From Halopseudomonas pachastrellae (GTDB lineage: Bacteria; Pseudomonadota; Gammaproteobacteria; Pseudomonadales; Pseudomonadaceae), in contig NZ_FOUD01000027.1 of assembly GCF_900114765.1 (NCBI RefSeq), positions 1 to 41,336 of the forward strand: a stretch of 41,336 nucleotides of DNA, given 5' to 3'. A program made the translations under genes and the position numbers. Shown in pieces: positions 1 through 8,149 of the stretch. How positions within the stretch are numbered: the stretch's first letter is position 1; the number at the start of each line of letters is the position of its first letter. The notes under the pieces are model-generated. The model saw nothing but the letters and a program-made list of their open reading frames with translations. It did not search any database and was not told the DNA's origin.

Positions 1-251
1 TGAATCTCGCGCATTAACTGTCGTTCGCTGCGCACGCCGAACAGGTAGCCAATAAACAGCATCTTGAACAGAGTGACCGGGTCAATCGCCGGGCGACCGT
101 TGTCAGCACAATACAGGTGCTGGGTGGCAGGACGAATGAACTCGAAATCAATGTGCTGGGCGATCTTGCGCAGCAGATGGTCAGCTGGCACCAGTTCTTC
201 GAGGGTGACCATCTCCAGCGCGTGTTGTTTGGGTGAAGGGGGGTTGAGCAT
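1..251 (-). CDS. IS1182-like transposase, N-terminal fragment
   Basis: The reading frame starts at ATG 251 and is cut by the window edge after 83 codons. It encodes the same N-terminus as the copy at 41070, beginning MLNPPSPKQH and continuing through CADNGRPAIDPVTLFKMLF and GVRSERQLMREI. The DNGRPAxDPVxLFKMLFIGYL and GVRSERQL blocks are typical of the N-terminal domain of IS1182-family (IS5-related) DDE transposases. The catalytic DDE residues lie beyond the edge and cannot be checked. No strong Shine-Dalgarno is seen, only AGG about 10 bases upstream. The gene is transcribed away from the rest of the window. Confidence 0.8.
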   Translation of the reverse strand, partial: MLNPPSPKQHALEMVTLEELVPADHLLRKIAQHIDFEFIRPATQHLYCADNGRPAIDPVTLFKMLFIGYLFGVRSERQLMREI

Positions 252-287
252 CGGGTTGGCCTGCGATAAACGACAACCCATTAAACA

Positions 288-316
288 AAAGCCCCCGCCT
301 TTCGGCTAGGGGCTTT
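288..316 (-). terminator. Terminator-like hairpin inside the IS, left copy
   Basis: The arms AAAGCCCC and GGGGCTTT enclose a smaller GCC-GAAA-GGC tetraloop hairpin, followed on the minus strand by TTTTGTTT. It lies between the element end and the transposase start, so it could stop transcription entering from the neighbouring gene. Confidence 0.7.
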
Positions 317-328
317 GTCAGCAGTCTG

Positions 329-350
329 AAACCCCGGCGAGCCGGGGTTT
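329..350 (-). terminator. Rho-independent terminator of the acyl-CoA dehydrogenase gene, joined to the IS
   Basis: Inverted repeat AAACCCCGGC / GCCGGGGTTT, 22 bases after the stop codon of the acyl-CoA dehydrogenase gene. On the minus strand only TTT follows the stem before the insertion sequence begins with CAGACTG, so the T-tract appears to be interrupted by the insertion. Confidence 0.75.
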
Positions 351-371
351 TGGTTCACATCAGCGGACCGA

Positions 372-2162
372 TCAGAACTGCTCGACAGCGATGTCCATCA
401 GGCTGGAAGCACCGGCAGTCAGCGCTTCGGCGTGCGCCTGAGCGCGCGGCAGCAGACGCTGATAGAAGAACGCCTGAGTCGCCAGCTTACCTTTGTAGAA
501 GTCGACCTCAGTGCTGCCTTCGTCCAGCTTGGCCTGGGCAACCAGCGCCATCTTCAGCCACAGGTAGGCGTGAACCACGTAACCAGAGAACGCCAAGTAG
601 TCGACCGCAGCAGCGCCCACTTCTTCCGGGTTCTGCATGGCTTTCATGCCAACAGAGGTGGTCAGCTCGCCCCACTGGGCGTTCAGCTGGGCCAGCTTCT
701 TCGCGTAGTCGCCAAACTTGGCGTCGCCTTCAACCTCTTTGCACAGCAGGTGCACCTGCTTGGTGAAGGTCTTCAGCAGCTTGCCCTGGCTACCCAGTAC
801 CTTGCGACCCAGCAGGTCGAGGGCCTGGATACCGTTGGTGCCTTCGTAGATCGGCGCGATACGGCAGTCACGAACGTGCTGCTCCTGACCCCATTCACGG
901 ATAAAGCCGTGACCACCGAACACCTGTTGACCCAGCAGCGTGGCTTCCAGACCGGTATCGGTCATGAAGGCTTTACAGATCGGCGTCAGGAAGGCCAGCT
1001 GTGCTTCTGCGTCGGCACGGGCTTCTTCTTCAGCCGCGTAGTGCGCCTGATCCAGCAGCTTGGCAGTGTGGTAGGCCAGCGCGCGGTTACCTTCGTTGAA
1101 GGCTTTCATAGTCAGCAGCATGCGACGCACGTCCGGGTGAACGATGATCGGGTCAGCCGCTTTATCCGGTGCAGCCGGGCCTTTCAGCGAACGCATTTGC
1201 AGGCGATCTTTAGCGTAAGCCAGCGCGCTCTGGTAGGACGCTTCACCGTGACACAGACCCTGCATGCCGGTACCCAGGCGAGCGTGGTTCATCATGGTGA
1301 ACATGCAGTTCAGACCCTTGTTGACATCACCGATCAAAAAGCCGGTGGCATCGTCAAAGTTCATCACGCAGGTAGCGGAAGCCTTGATACCCATCTTGTG
1401 CTCGATGGAGCCACAGATCAGGCTGTTGCGCTCGCCTACTTCACCGTTCGCATCCGGCAGGAACTTGGGCACGATGAACAGGGAGATACCCTTGGTGCCA
1501 GCCGGCGCGTCAGGCAACTTGGCCAGTACCAGGTGAACGATGTTTTCAGACATGTCGTGCTCACCGCACGAGATGAAGATCTTGGTGCCGGTCACCTTGT
1601 AGGTACCGTCAGCCTGCGGCACAGCGCGGGTTTTGACCAGACCCAGGTCGGTACCACAGTGCGGCTCGGTCAGGCACATGGTGCCGGTCCAGGTGCCGGG
1701 GGTCAGCTTGTTCAGGTACAGCTCTTTCTGCTCGTTGGTGCCGTGCGCAGCGATCGCCGCAGCACAACCGTGGGACAGGCCCGGGTACATGCTGAACGAG
1801 TAGTTAGCCGAGGCCACCATTTCAGCCAGAATCAGACCCAGCGAGGACGGCAGACCCTGCCCGCCGTACTCGGGAGAAGCGGTCATGGAGCCCCAGCCGT
1901 TTTCACAATAGGCCTGATAGGCTTCCTTGAAGCCCTTGGGCGTGGTGACGACGCCGTTTTCGATGTGGCAGCCTTCTTCGTCACCGGTGCGGTTGAGCGG
2001 CGACAGCACCTGATTGGTGAACTTGGCACCCTCTTCCAGGATCGCGCTGACCAGATCCGGGGTGGCGTCTTCCAGACCGTACGCAGCGTAGCTGCCGGTC
2101 ATGTCCAGCAGCTCGTCCATGACAAAGCGCATGTCGCGCAAGGGGGCGTTATATTCAGGCAT
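372..2162 (-). CDS. Acyl-CoA dehydrogenase, long C-terminal-domain type (FadE/DmdC-like)
   Basis: 596 residues, the usual length (about 600) for the Pseudomonas acyl-CoA dehydrogenases with an extra C-terminal domain, often annotated as DmdC-like or FadE-like. The enzyme would oxidise an acyl-CoA to the trans-2-enoyl-CoA with FAD, in the cytoplasm. Visible motifs are the flavin segment CLTEPHCGTD (163-172), the FAD dimer-contact region QQVFGGHGFIREWG (412-425) and IYEGTNGIQ, in which Glu440 is the expected catalytic base. The last ~130 residues form the extra helical domain of this subfamily. The ATG at 2162 has a GGAG Shine-Dalgarno about 7 bases upstream. The gene is divergent from selO and has its own promoter with a PsrA-like palindrome. 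I recall a similar dehydrogenase, PA5020, in the same neighbourhood of P. aeruginosa. Chain-length preference cannot be read from the sequence. Confidence 0.93.
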   Translation of the reverse strand: MPEYNAPLRDMRFVMDELLDMTGSYAAYGLEDATPDLVSAILEEGAKFTNQVLSPLNRTGDEEGCHIENGVVTTPKGFKEAYQAYCENGWGSMTASPEYGGQGLPSSLGLILAEMVASANYSFSMYPGLSHGCAAAIAAHGTNEQKELYLNKLTPGTWTGTMCLTEPHCGTDLGLVKTRAVPQADGTYKVTGTKIFISCGEHDMSENIVHLVLAKLPDAPAGTKGISLFIVPKFLPDANGEVGERNSLICGSIEHKMGIKASATCVMNFDDATGFLIGDVNKGLNCMFTMMNHARLGTGMQGLCHGEASYQSALAYAKDRLQMRSLKGPAAPDKAADPIIVHPDVRRMLLTMKAFNEGNRALAYHTAKLLDQAHYAAEEEARADAEAQLAFLTPICKAFMTDTGLEATLLGQQVFGGHGFIREWGQEQHVRDCRIAPIYEGTNGIQALDLLGRKVLGSQGKLLKTFTKQVHLLCKEVEGDAKFGDYAKKLAQLNAQWGELTTSVGMKAMQNPEEVGAAAVDYLAFSGYVVHAYLWLKMALVAQAKLDEGSTEVDFYKGKLATQAFFYQRLLPRAQAHAEALTAGASSLMDIAVEQF

Positions 2163-2205
2163 GTCGACTCTCCAAAGGGCGGCCAGTCACCACCGGCAGC
2201 ATGAT

Positions 2206-2251
2206 TTCATACAGGTGTTTGAACACTAAGGACCGACGCCCCTGCGGTCAA
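2206..2251 (-). promoter_or_regulatory. Promoter of the acyl-CoA dehydrogenase gene with PsrA-like operator
   Basis: On the minus strand, -35 TTGACC (2246..2251) and -10 TAGTGT (2223..2228) are separated by 17 bases. A near-perfect palindrome, TTCATAC-AGGT-GTTTGAA on the plus strand (2206..2223), covers the expected start point and touches the -10 box. Its core resembles the PsrA operator of Pseudomonas (CAAAC-N2-4-GTTTG) with one mismatch. PsrA is a fatty-acid-responsive TetR-type regulator, which would suit this gene. The rest of the 197-base gap to selO shows no clear selO promoter; the nearest candidate is a TATAAC at 2289..2294 with a poor -35. Confidence 0.5.
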
Positions 2252-2326
2252 GAAATTGGGCCGTGCATTACCTCTCCTGATACAGCGCTATAACGCAGCG
2301 CTGCCAGCCATGCGGCACTGCTGTAG

Positions 2327-3784
<1,458 letters not shown>

Positions 3785-3792
3785 ACAAGCTT

Positions 3793-3824
3793 TATTCTTT
3801 TTAAGAATATAAAAATCAGTTTTT
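3793..3824 (+). terminator. Weak AT-rich terminator after selO
   Basis: TATTCTT-TTT-AAGAATA forms a 7-bp hairpin 9 bases after the selO stop. It is followed by AAAAA-TCAG-TTTTT, which ends in a T-run. The stem has little GC, so termination is uncertain. Confidence 0.4.
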
Positions 3825-3828
3825 GTGC

Positions 3829-3856
3829 TTGGACAAATATAGCGCCGACTCTTAAT
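3829..3856 (+). promoter_or_regulatory. Candidate promoter of the SLC13 permease gene
   Basis: TTGGAC (3829..3834) and CTTAAT (3851..3856) are spaced 16 bases apart, each matching the sigma-70 consensus at four positions. A start near 3863 would give a leader of about 55 bases containing the 3871..3888 hairpin. It would also exclude translation from the upstream GTG at 3857. Confidence 0.4.
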
Positions 3857-3870
3857 GTGACGCCCAGCGT

Positions 3871-3888
3871 GGGTCCGACTGCGGACCC
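3871..3888 (+). other. Perfect hairpin in the permease leader
   Basis: GGGTCCG-ACTG-CGGACCC is a perfect 7-bp stem with a 4-base loop, 28 bases before the likely ATG. It has no T-run, so it is not a terminator. It may be an mRNA structure or part of a regulatory leader; I do not recognise a known riboswitch. Confidence 0.45.
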
Positions 3889-3916
3889 GATACCTCACGA
3901 GAGAGTTCGGTTACCG

Positions 3917-5704
3917 ATGAGCTGGGATTCACTGCCCCTGATAGGCGTAGCACTGCTGCTGTGCTGGGTGTTCTACGCCTTCGCGCGGGAAAAATTCAGC
4001 CCCGACGTGGTCGTGGGCATCGCGGTTGCCGTGCTGCTGGTCAGCCAACTACTATCGCCAGCCGACGTCCTTGGCGTACTGTCCAACAGTGCCCCCATCA
4101 CCATTGCCTGCATGTTTATCCTGTCCGCGGCGCTGGAGCGAACCGGTTGCGTCGAGACCCTCGGCAACTGGCTGGCGCGTATGGGCGGCGGCAGCCAGTG
4201 GCGCACGCTGTTCAGTCTGATGATGACGGCCCTGCTGCTATCGACCTTCATCAACAACACACCGGTGGTCGCCATCCTCACGCCGGTTGCCATTGCACTG
4301 GCCACCAGCATCGGCAGCAAGCCCTCGAAGATGCTGATTCCGCTGTCCTACGCCACCATCTTCGGCGGCACCATGACCATGATCGGCACCTCCACCAACA
4401 TCCTGGTCGACGGCGTTGCCCGGCAGATGGGGCTGGAGCCGTTCGGCATGTTCGATATCACGTTGCCAGGAATGATCATGGCCAGCATCGGCATGGCCTT
4501 TGTGCTGCTGATCGGCCATCGACTGCTGCCCGAGCGTGAAAGCCTGTCGCGCCAGCTGCGTCCGGACCAGGCGCGCACCTTTATGACCGAGCTGCTGGTG
4601 CCGCACGACTCGCCGGTGATCAACCAGACCATCAGCCAGGCCAACCTGAACGGCAACAGCGGTATCCGTGTGCTGAAAATCTTTCGCGGCGATGAGGAGC
4701 TGTCTACCCCGCTTAACGACACCCAGTTACTGGCAGGCGACCGTCTGGTGCTGCACACCAGCATGCGTGATTTTGTCGAGTTGCGGCACAACGGCTTGCT
4801 GGCGATCAACCGCGCCGACAGCTTCGAGACCATCTCGACCCGCGATGTGATGCTGGCCGAGGCCATTGTGGGCCGCAACTCCCGCTACAGCCACCGCCCG
4901 ATGCGCGACCTCAACCTGACTGCGCGCTACGGAATTCACGTGTTGGCAGTGCACCGCCACAACGAGAATATTCAGGACAACCTGGATGACTTCGAACTGC
5001 AGTTCGGTGACGTCATGCTGGTAGAAGGCACAGCGTCGCAGATCAAGAAGTTTGCCGACAACGGCGAGTTGATCAGCCTCAACTCGGTACAGGAGCGCGC
5101 CTACCGCCGCGACAAGGCGCCGATCGCCATCGCCGCTGTGCTGGCCGTGATGGTGCTGGCCGCGTTCAAAGTCATGCCCATCGAAGGGCTGGCGATGATT
5201 GCTGCCGCGCTGGTGGTCGCTACCGGCTGTCTGGATACCGAAGACGCCTACAAGGCCATCGACTGGCGCATCCTGACGCTCATCTTCGGCATGCTGGCGA
5301 TCAGTATCGCGATGAACAAGGTCGGCCTAGTGGATACCGTGGTCAGCCACGTGATGACGCTGTCGCCGCTACTCGGACCGCTGTTCATGCTGTCGTTCAT
5401 CTACCTGCTCACCTCGATCCTCACCGAAGTGGTCAGCAACAACGCCGTCGCGGTACTGGTCACCCCGATTGCGATTGGCGTTGCCCAACAGCTCGGCGCG
5501 GACCCGCGCCCCTTTGTGGTCGCGGTGATGTTTGCTGCCAGTGCCAGCTTTGCCACCCCCATCGGCTACCAGACCAACACCTTCGTTTACAGCGCCGGTG
5601 GCTACCGCTTCTCGGACTTTATGCGCATCGGCGTACCGCTAAACCTGATCATGTGGGCAGCTGGCTCGCTTATCATCCCGCTGATCTGGCCGCTGTTTCC
5701 CTGA
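3917..5704 (+). CDS. SLC13 family permease with two TrkA-C (RCK_C) domains
   Basis: 595 residues from ATG 3917. The frame stays open up to a GTG at 3857, but the added 20 residues are polar and lie over the predicted promoter, whereas MSWDSLPLIGVALLL starts directly with a membrane helix. The protein has an N-terminal block of membrane helices (about 1-200), two soluble RCK_C domains in the middle (about 215-295 and 310-395) and a second membrane block to the end. This is the layout of sodium- or proton-coupled anion transporters of the SLC13/DASS type, including sulfate and dicarboxylate carriers. STFINNTPVVAI and the second-half TEVVSNNAVAVLVTP are the paired signature loops. The substrate cannot be read from the sequence; the nearby sulfur gene metY is a weak hint towards sulfate. 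No partner gene follows. Confidence 0.85.
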   Translation: MSWDSLPLIGVALLLCWVFYAFAREKFSPDVVVGIAVAVLLVSQLLSPADVLGVLSNSAPITIACMFILSAALERTGCVETLGNWLARMGGGSQWRTLFSLMMTALLLSTFINNTPVVAILTPVAIALATSIGSKPSKMLIPLSYATIFGGTMTMIGTSTNILVDGVARQMGLEPFGMFDITLPGMIMASIGMAFVLLIGHRLLPERESLSRQLRPDQARTFMTELLVPHDSPVINQTISQANLNGNSGIRVLKIFRGDEELSTPLNDTQLLAGDRLVLHTSMRDFVELRHNGLLAINRADSFETISTRDVMLAEAIVGRNSRYSHRPMRDLNLTARYGIHVLAVHRHNENIQDNLDDFELQFGDVMLVEGTASQIKKFADNGELISLNSVQERAYRRDKAPIAIAAVLAVMVLAAFKVMPIEGLAMIAAALVVATGCLDTEDAYKAIDWRILTLIFGMLAISIAMNKVGLVDTVVSHVMTLSPLLGPLFMLSFIYLLTSILTEVVSNNAVAVLVTPIAIGVAQQLGADPRPFVVAVMFAASASFATPIGYQTNTFVYSAGGYRFSDFMRIGVPLNLIMWAAGSLIIPLIWPLFP

Positions 5705-5706
5705 AA

Positions 5707-5722
5707 CGCGCGCTGGCGCGCG
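5707..5722 (+). terminator. GC-only hairpin just after the permease stop codon
   Basis: CGCGCGC-TG-GCGCGCG starts two bases after the TGA stop. There is no T-run; the heptamer array begins at once. It may slow or end transcription or protect the 3' end. Confidence 0.4.
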
Positions 5723-5723
5723 C

Positions 5724-5818
5724 AAGCTGGAAGCTGGAAGCTGGAAGCTGGAAGCTGGAAGCTGGAAGCTGGAAGCTGGAAGCTGGAAGCTGGAAGCTGG
5801 AAGCTGGAAGCTGGAAGC
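5724..5818 (+). repeat. Heptamer minisatellite, AAGCTGG x 13.6
   Basis: Thirteen perfect head-to-tail copies of the 7-base unit AAGCTGG, followed by AAGC, cover 95 bases with no mismatch. The array fills the convergent gap between the permease and metY, directly after a GC hairpin. A 7-base unit shifts frame with each copy, so it is not expected to be coding. Perfect copies suggest recent expansion by slippage. Confidence 0.97.
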
Positions 5819-5891
5819 GTAATCAGTATGAGTTGACCTACAGGCAGTCAAACACTTTTTGCATTCAGAGTGCCATCCCAAACATAAGAAA

Positions 5892-5918
5892 ACCCGCGCG
5901 ATTTAACACCGCGCGGGT
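5892..5918 (-). terminator. Rho-independent terminator of metY
   Basis: ACCCGCGCG and CGCGCGGGT enclose a 9-base AT-rich loop. On the minus strand the stem is followed by TTTTCTT. It ends the minus-strand transcript of metY. Confidence 0.8.
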
Positions 5919-5921
5919 CTT

Positions 5922-5949
5922 GCTTACAGCTTGCGGCTTGCAGCTCGCT
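5922..5949 (-). repeat. Four diverged heptamers related to the AAGCTGG array, opposite strand
   Basis: Reading the minus strand, units of the form AAGCTGC, AAGCCGC and AAGCTGT follow one another at 7-base spacing (plus strand GCTTACA, GCTTGCG, GCTTGCA, GCTCGCT). They lie between the metY stop and its terminator. Each of the two convergent genes is thus followed by heptamers of the same type on its own sense strand. Confidence 0.6.
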
Positions 5950-5965
5950 TCCCGCAAAGCGGGAA
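5949..5965 (-). other. Hairpin just after the metY stop
   Basis: TTCCCGC-AAA-GCGGGAA is a perfect 7-bp stem 5 bases downstream of the metY stop codon on the minus strand, without a T-run. It may be a 3'-end stabiliser upstream of the true terminator. Confidence 0.45.
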
Positions 5966-5970
5966 AGCGC

Positions 5971-7245
5971 TTAGCGCGAAGCTTCCAGCGCCTGCGACAG
6001 ATCGGCGAGGATGTCGTCGATATGCTCGATACCGATCGACAGGCGCACCATGTCGCGTGGCACGCCAGCCTTGGCCAGCTCTTCGTCATTGAGCTGACGG
6101 TGAGTGGTCGAGGCCGGGTGACAGGCCAGTGACTTGGCGTCGCCGATGTTGACCAGTCGCACCACCAGGTTCAGCGCATCGATAAAGCGCGCACCGGCCT
6201 CCTGGCCGCCCTTGATCCCGAACGACAGTACCGACGCCGGCGTGCCGCCCATGTAGCGCTTGGCCAGGGCGTGCTCGGGGTGATCCTCCAGCCCGGCGTA
6301 CTGTACCCAGGCAACCTGCGGGTGGCTCTGCAGGAAGCTGGCGACCGCCATGGCGTTGTCGCAGTGACGCTCCATGCGCAGCGACAGGGTTTCCAGCCCC
6401 TGCAGAATCATGAACGCGTTGAACGGCGACAGCGCCGCGCCCATGTTACGTAGCGGCACAACACGGCAGCGACCAATGAAAGCCGCTGGGCCGAAGGCTT
6501 CAGTGTAGACCACACCGTGGTAGGACGGGTCAGCGGTGTTGAGCAGCGGGAAGCGCTCCGCGTTCTCAGCCCAGGGGAAGCAGCCGCCATCCACCACGAT
6601 GCCGCCAAGGGTCGTGCCGTGGCCGCCCATGTACTTGGTCAGCGAGTGCACCACAATGTCAGCCCCATGCTCAAACGGGCGGCAGAGCGCCGGGGTGGCG
6701 ACGGTGTTATCGACAATCAGCGGCACGCCATGACGATGGGCGGCATCAGCCAACGCCTGGATATCGATCACGTTACCCGCCGGGTTGCCGATGGACTCAC
6801 AGAACACCGCCTTGGTGCGCGCATCAATCAGGCTTTCCAGCGCGGCGATGTCGTCATGGGCGGCAAAGCGGGTTTCGATACCCTGGCGCGGCAGGGTGTG
6901 CGCAAGCAGGTTGTAGGTACCACCATACAGCTTGGCCACGGAAACGATGTTGTCGCCCGCTTCGGCCAGGGTCTGGATCGCGTAGGTGATAGCCGCCATA
7001 CCGGAGGCGACAGCCAGGGCACCAACACCGCCTTCCAGCGCCGCAACGCGCTGTTCCAGCACGTCGTTGGTGGGGTTCATGATGCGCGTGTAGATATTGC
7101 CAGGCACCTTCAGATCGAATAGATCGGCCCCGTGCTGAGTGTCGTCAAAGGCGTAGGAGGTGGTCTGGTAGATTGGCACGGCAACCGCGTGCGTATTGGG
7201 GTCGGGGGTGTAACCGGCGTGTATGGCAAGCGTTTCGAGCTTCAT
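5971..7245 (-). CDS. metY: O-acetylhomoserine sulfhydrylase (homocysteine synthase)
   Basis: 424 residues, matching the usual length (about 425) of the MetY branch of the Cys/Met-metabolism PLP enzymes. It would combine O-acetylhomoserine with sulfide to make homocysteine in the direct sulfhydrylation route to methionine. The opening MKLETLAIHAGYTPDPNTHA and the PLP site DNTVATPALCRPFEHGADIV...SLTKYMGGHGT are characteristic, with Lys204 as the Schiff-base lysine. The ATG at 7245 has AAGGA seven bases upstream. O-succinylhomoserine or other acyl donors cannot be excluded, because this family changes donor readily. Upstream lies parA, 77 bases away; downstream is a strong terminator. The order matches P. 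aeruginosa, where metY is PA5025 as I recall. Confidence 0.9.
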   Translation of the reverse strand: MKLETLAIHAGYTPDPNTHAVAVPIYQTTSYAFDDTQHGADLFDLKVPGNIYTRIMNPTNDVLEQRVAALEGGVGALAVASGMAAITYAIQTLAEAGDNIVSVAKLYGGTYNLLAHTLPRQGIETRFAAHDDIAALESLIDARTKAVFCESIGNPAGNVIDIQALADAAHRHGVPLIVDNTVATPALCRPFEHGADIVVHSLTKYMGGHGTTLGGIVVDGGCFPWAENAERFPLLNTADPSYHGVVYTEAFGPAAFIGRCRVVPLRNMGAALSPFNAFMILQGLETLSLRMERHCDNAMAVASFLQSHPQVAWVQYAGLEDHPEHALAKRYMGGTPASVLSFGIKGGQEAGARFIDALNLVVRLVNIGDAKSLACHPASTTHRQLNDEELAKAGVPRDMVRLSIGIEHIDDILADLSQALEASR

Positions 7246-7298
7246 GGCGCTGTCCTTGTTATTGAAGTCCAGCGCCGAGCATGAAGAAGGAAGTCCGG

Positions 7299-7315
7299 CT
7301 GGTCAATACGACCAG
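7299..7315 (-). other. Hairpin between parA and metY
   Basis: CTGGTC-AATAC-GACCAG is a 6-bp perfect stem, 7 bases after the parA stop on the minus strand. It has only a broken pyrimidine tract downstream, so it may be a weak terminator or a processing site. Confidence 0.4.
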
Positions 7316-7322
7316 GCGCAGC

Positions 7323-8093
7323 CTATTGCGCCTCGATATGGTCGTGCAGCGCCATAAACTGCTGAGTCAGCTTGTGCCGGCCATCGAGGAAAATCAGCGG
7401 CGTGGCCGCCTCGTGCGACTCGCGCATGCGCACCGAGCTGTTCAGGTGCACCGGAAGCACCGGCAGACCTTCAGCGATCATCTCATCCAGCATCTTCTGC
7501 GGCAGGGCCGCACGCGGCTGAAACTGGTTGACCACGATACCCTCGACCGCCAAGTCCTCGTTGTGCTCTTCACGCACGTCTTCCAGCTCGGTCAGCAGGC
7601 CGTACAGCGCCTGACGCGAAAAGCTGTCGCAATCAAAGGGAATCAACACGCGGTCAGCGGCAATCAGCGCCGACATGGTGTAGAAGTTGAACGCCGGAGC
7701 CGTATCGATGTAGATCCGCTCGTAGTTATCCTTCAAGTCCTTGAGCAGCTTGCGCAGCTTCTGGATTTTGTAGCGCGACTCCAGCTTGTGCTGCAGCTCG
7801 GCCAGCTCGGGGCTGGCCGGCATCAGCCAGAGGTTCTCGAACGGCGTTTCGGTAACGAAGTTCTCGGCCTTTTTGCTGAACAATCCGCTGGACAGAGTCT
7901 GCGAGAAGAAATCCGCGATAGTAGTATCCACATCCTTCATCCGCTCACCGAGCAGGTAATGGCTGGAGTTCGCCTGCGGGTCCAGATCAATCACCAGCGT
8001 TTTATAGCCCGCTGCCGCACTGACCGCAGCCAGATTGCAGGCGATGCTCGACTTGCCGACACCGCCTTTCTGGTTGAACACTACCCTACGCAT
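7323..8093 (-). CDS. Orphan ParA-family ATPase
   Basis: 256 residues. It begins MRRVVFNQKGGVGKSS, with the deviant Walker A box (Lys9 and Lys14) of ParA/MinD/Soj ATPases; DLDPQANSS (about 37-45) and IYIDTAPAF (about 127-135) are the A' and B motifs. There is no N-terminal helix-turn-helix, so it is the short chromosomal type, and no parB or centromere-like repeat is found anywhere in the window. Such orphans position cellular cargoes other than the chromosome, for example chemoreceptor arrays, but nothing here shows the cargo. The ATG at 8093 has AAGGAGAG five bases upstream. It lies between hemE (56 bases upstream) and metY, the same place as a ParA-like gene in P. aeruginosa (PA5028 as I recall), so the position is conserved although the role is unclear. 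Confidence 0.88.
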   Translation of the reverse strand: MRRVVFNQKGGVGKSSIACNLAAVSAAAGYKTLVIDLDPQANSSHYLLGERMKDVDTTIADFFSQTLSSGLFSKKAENFVTETPFENLWLMPASPELAELQHKLESRYKIQKLRKLLKDLKDNYERIYIDTAPAFNFYTMSALIAADRVLIPFDCDSFSRQALYGLLTELEDVREEHNEDLAVEGIVVNQFQPRAALPQKMLDEMIAEGLPVLPVHLNSSVRMRESHEAATPLIFLDGRHKLTQQFMALHDHIEAQ

Positions 8094-8149
8094 ACGCCCT
8101 CTCCTTGTTCAGAAATCAACAGCCCTGCCCTTTGCCAGCGCAGACGGCA

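Larger units (their letters stand above)
1..329 (-). mobile_element. Partial insertion sequence, left copy (IS1182-like)
   Basis: This stretch is the reverse complement of 40992..41320 at the other end of the window. Identity stops abruptly at 329/330, which marks the outer end of the element. It contains the element end (CAGACTGCTGAC on the minus strand), a terminator-like hairpin and the 5' part of the transposase gene, which runs off the window at base 1. The element sits directly against the terminator hairpin of the acyl-CoA dehydrogenase gene. The family call rests on the transposase N-terminus. The other end of the element is not in the window, so its terminal repeats and target duplication cannot be seen. 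Confidence 0.85.

Noticed and set aside
432..2204. A 590-codon open frame antisense to the acyl-CoA dehydrogenase
   Set aside because: Same cause; the dehydrogenase on the other strand has complete motifs and a promoter.
3857..3916. Upstream GTG start of the SLC13 permease
   Set aside because: It adds 20 polar residues before the first helix and lies at or before the predicted transcription start.
5724..5818. CRISPR array
   Set aside because: The unit is 7 bases with no spacers and there are no cas genes; it is a simple tandem repeat.
7323..8093. Plasmid partition locus
   Set aside because: The ParA lacks a ParB partner and repeats, and sits among core chromosomal genes in a conserved order.
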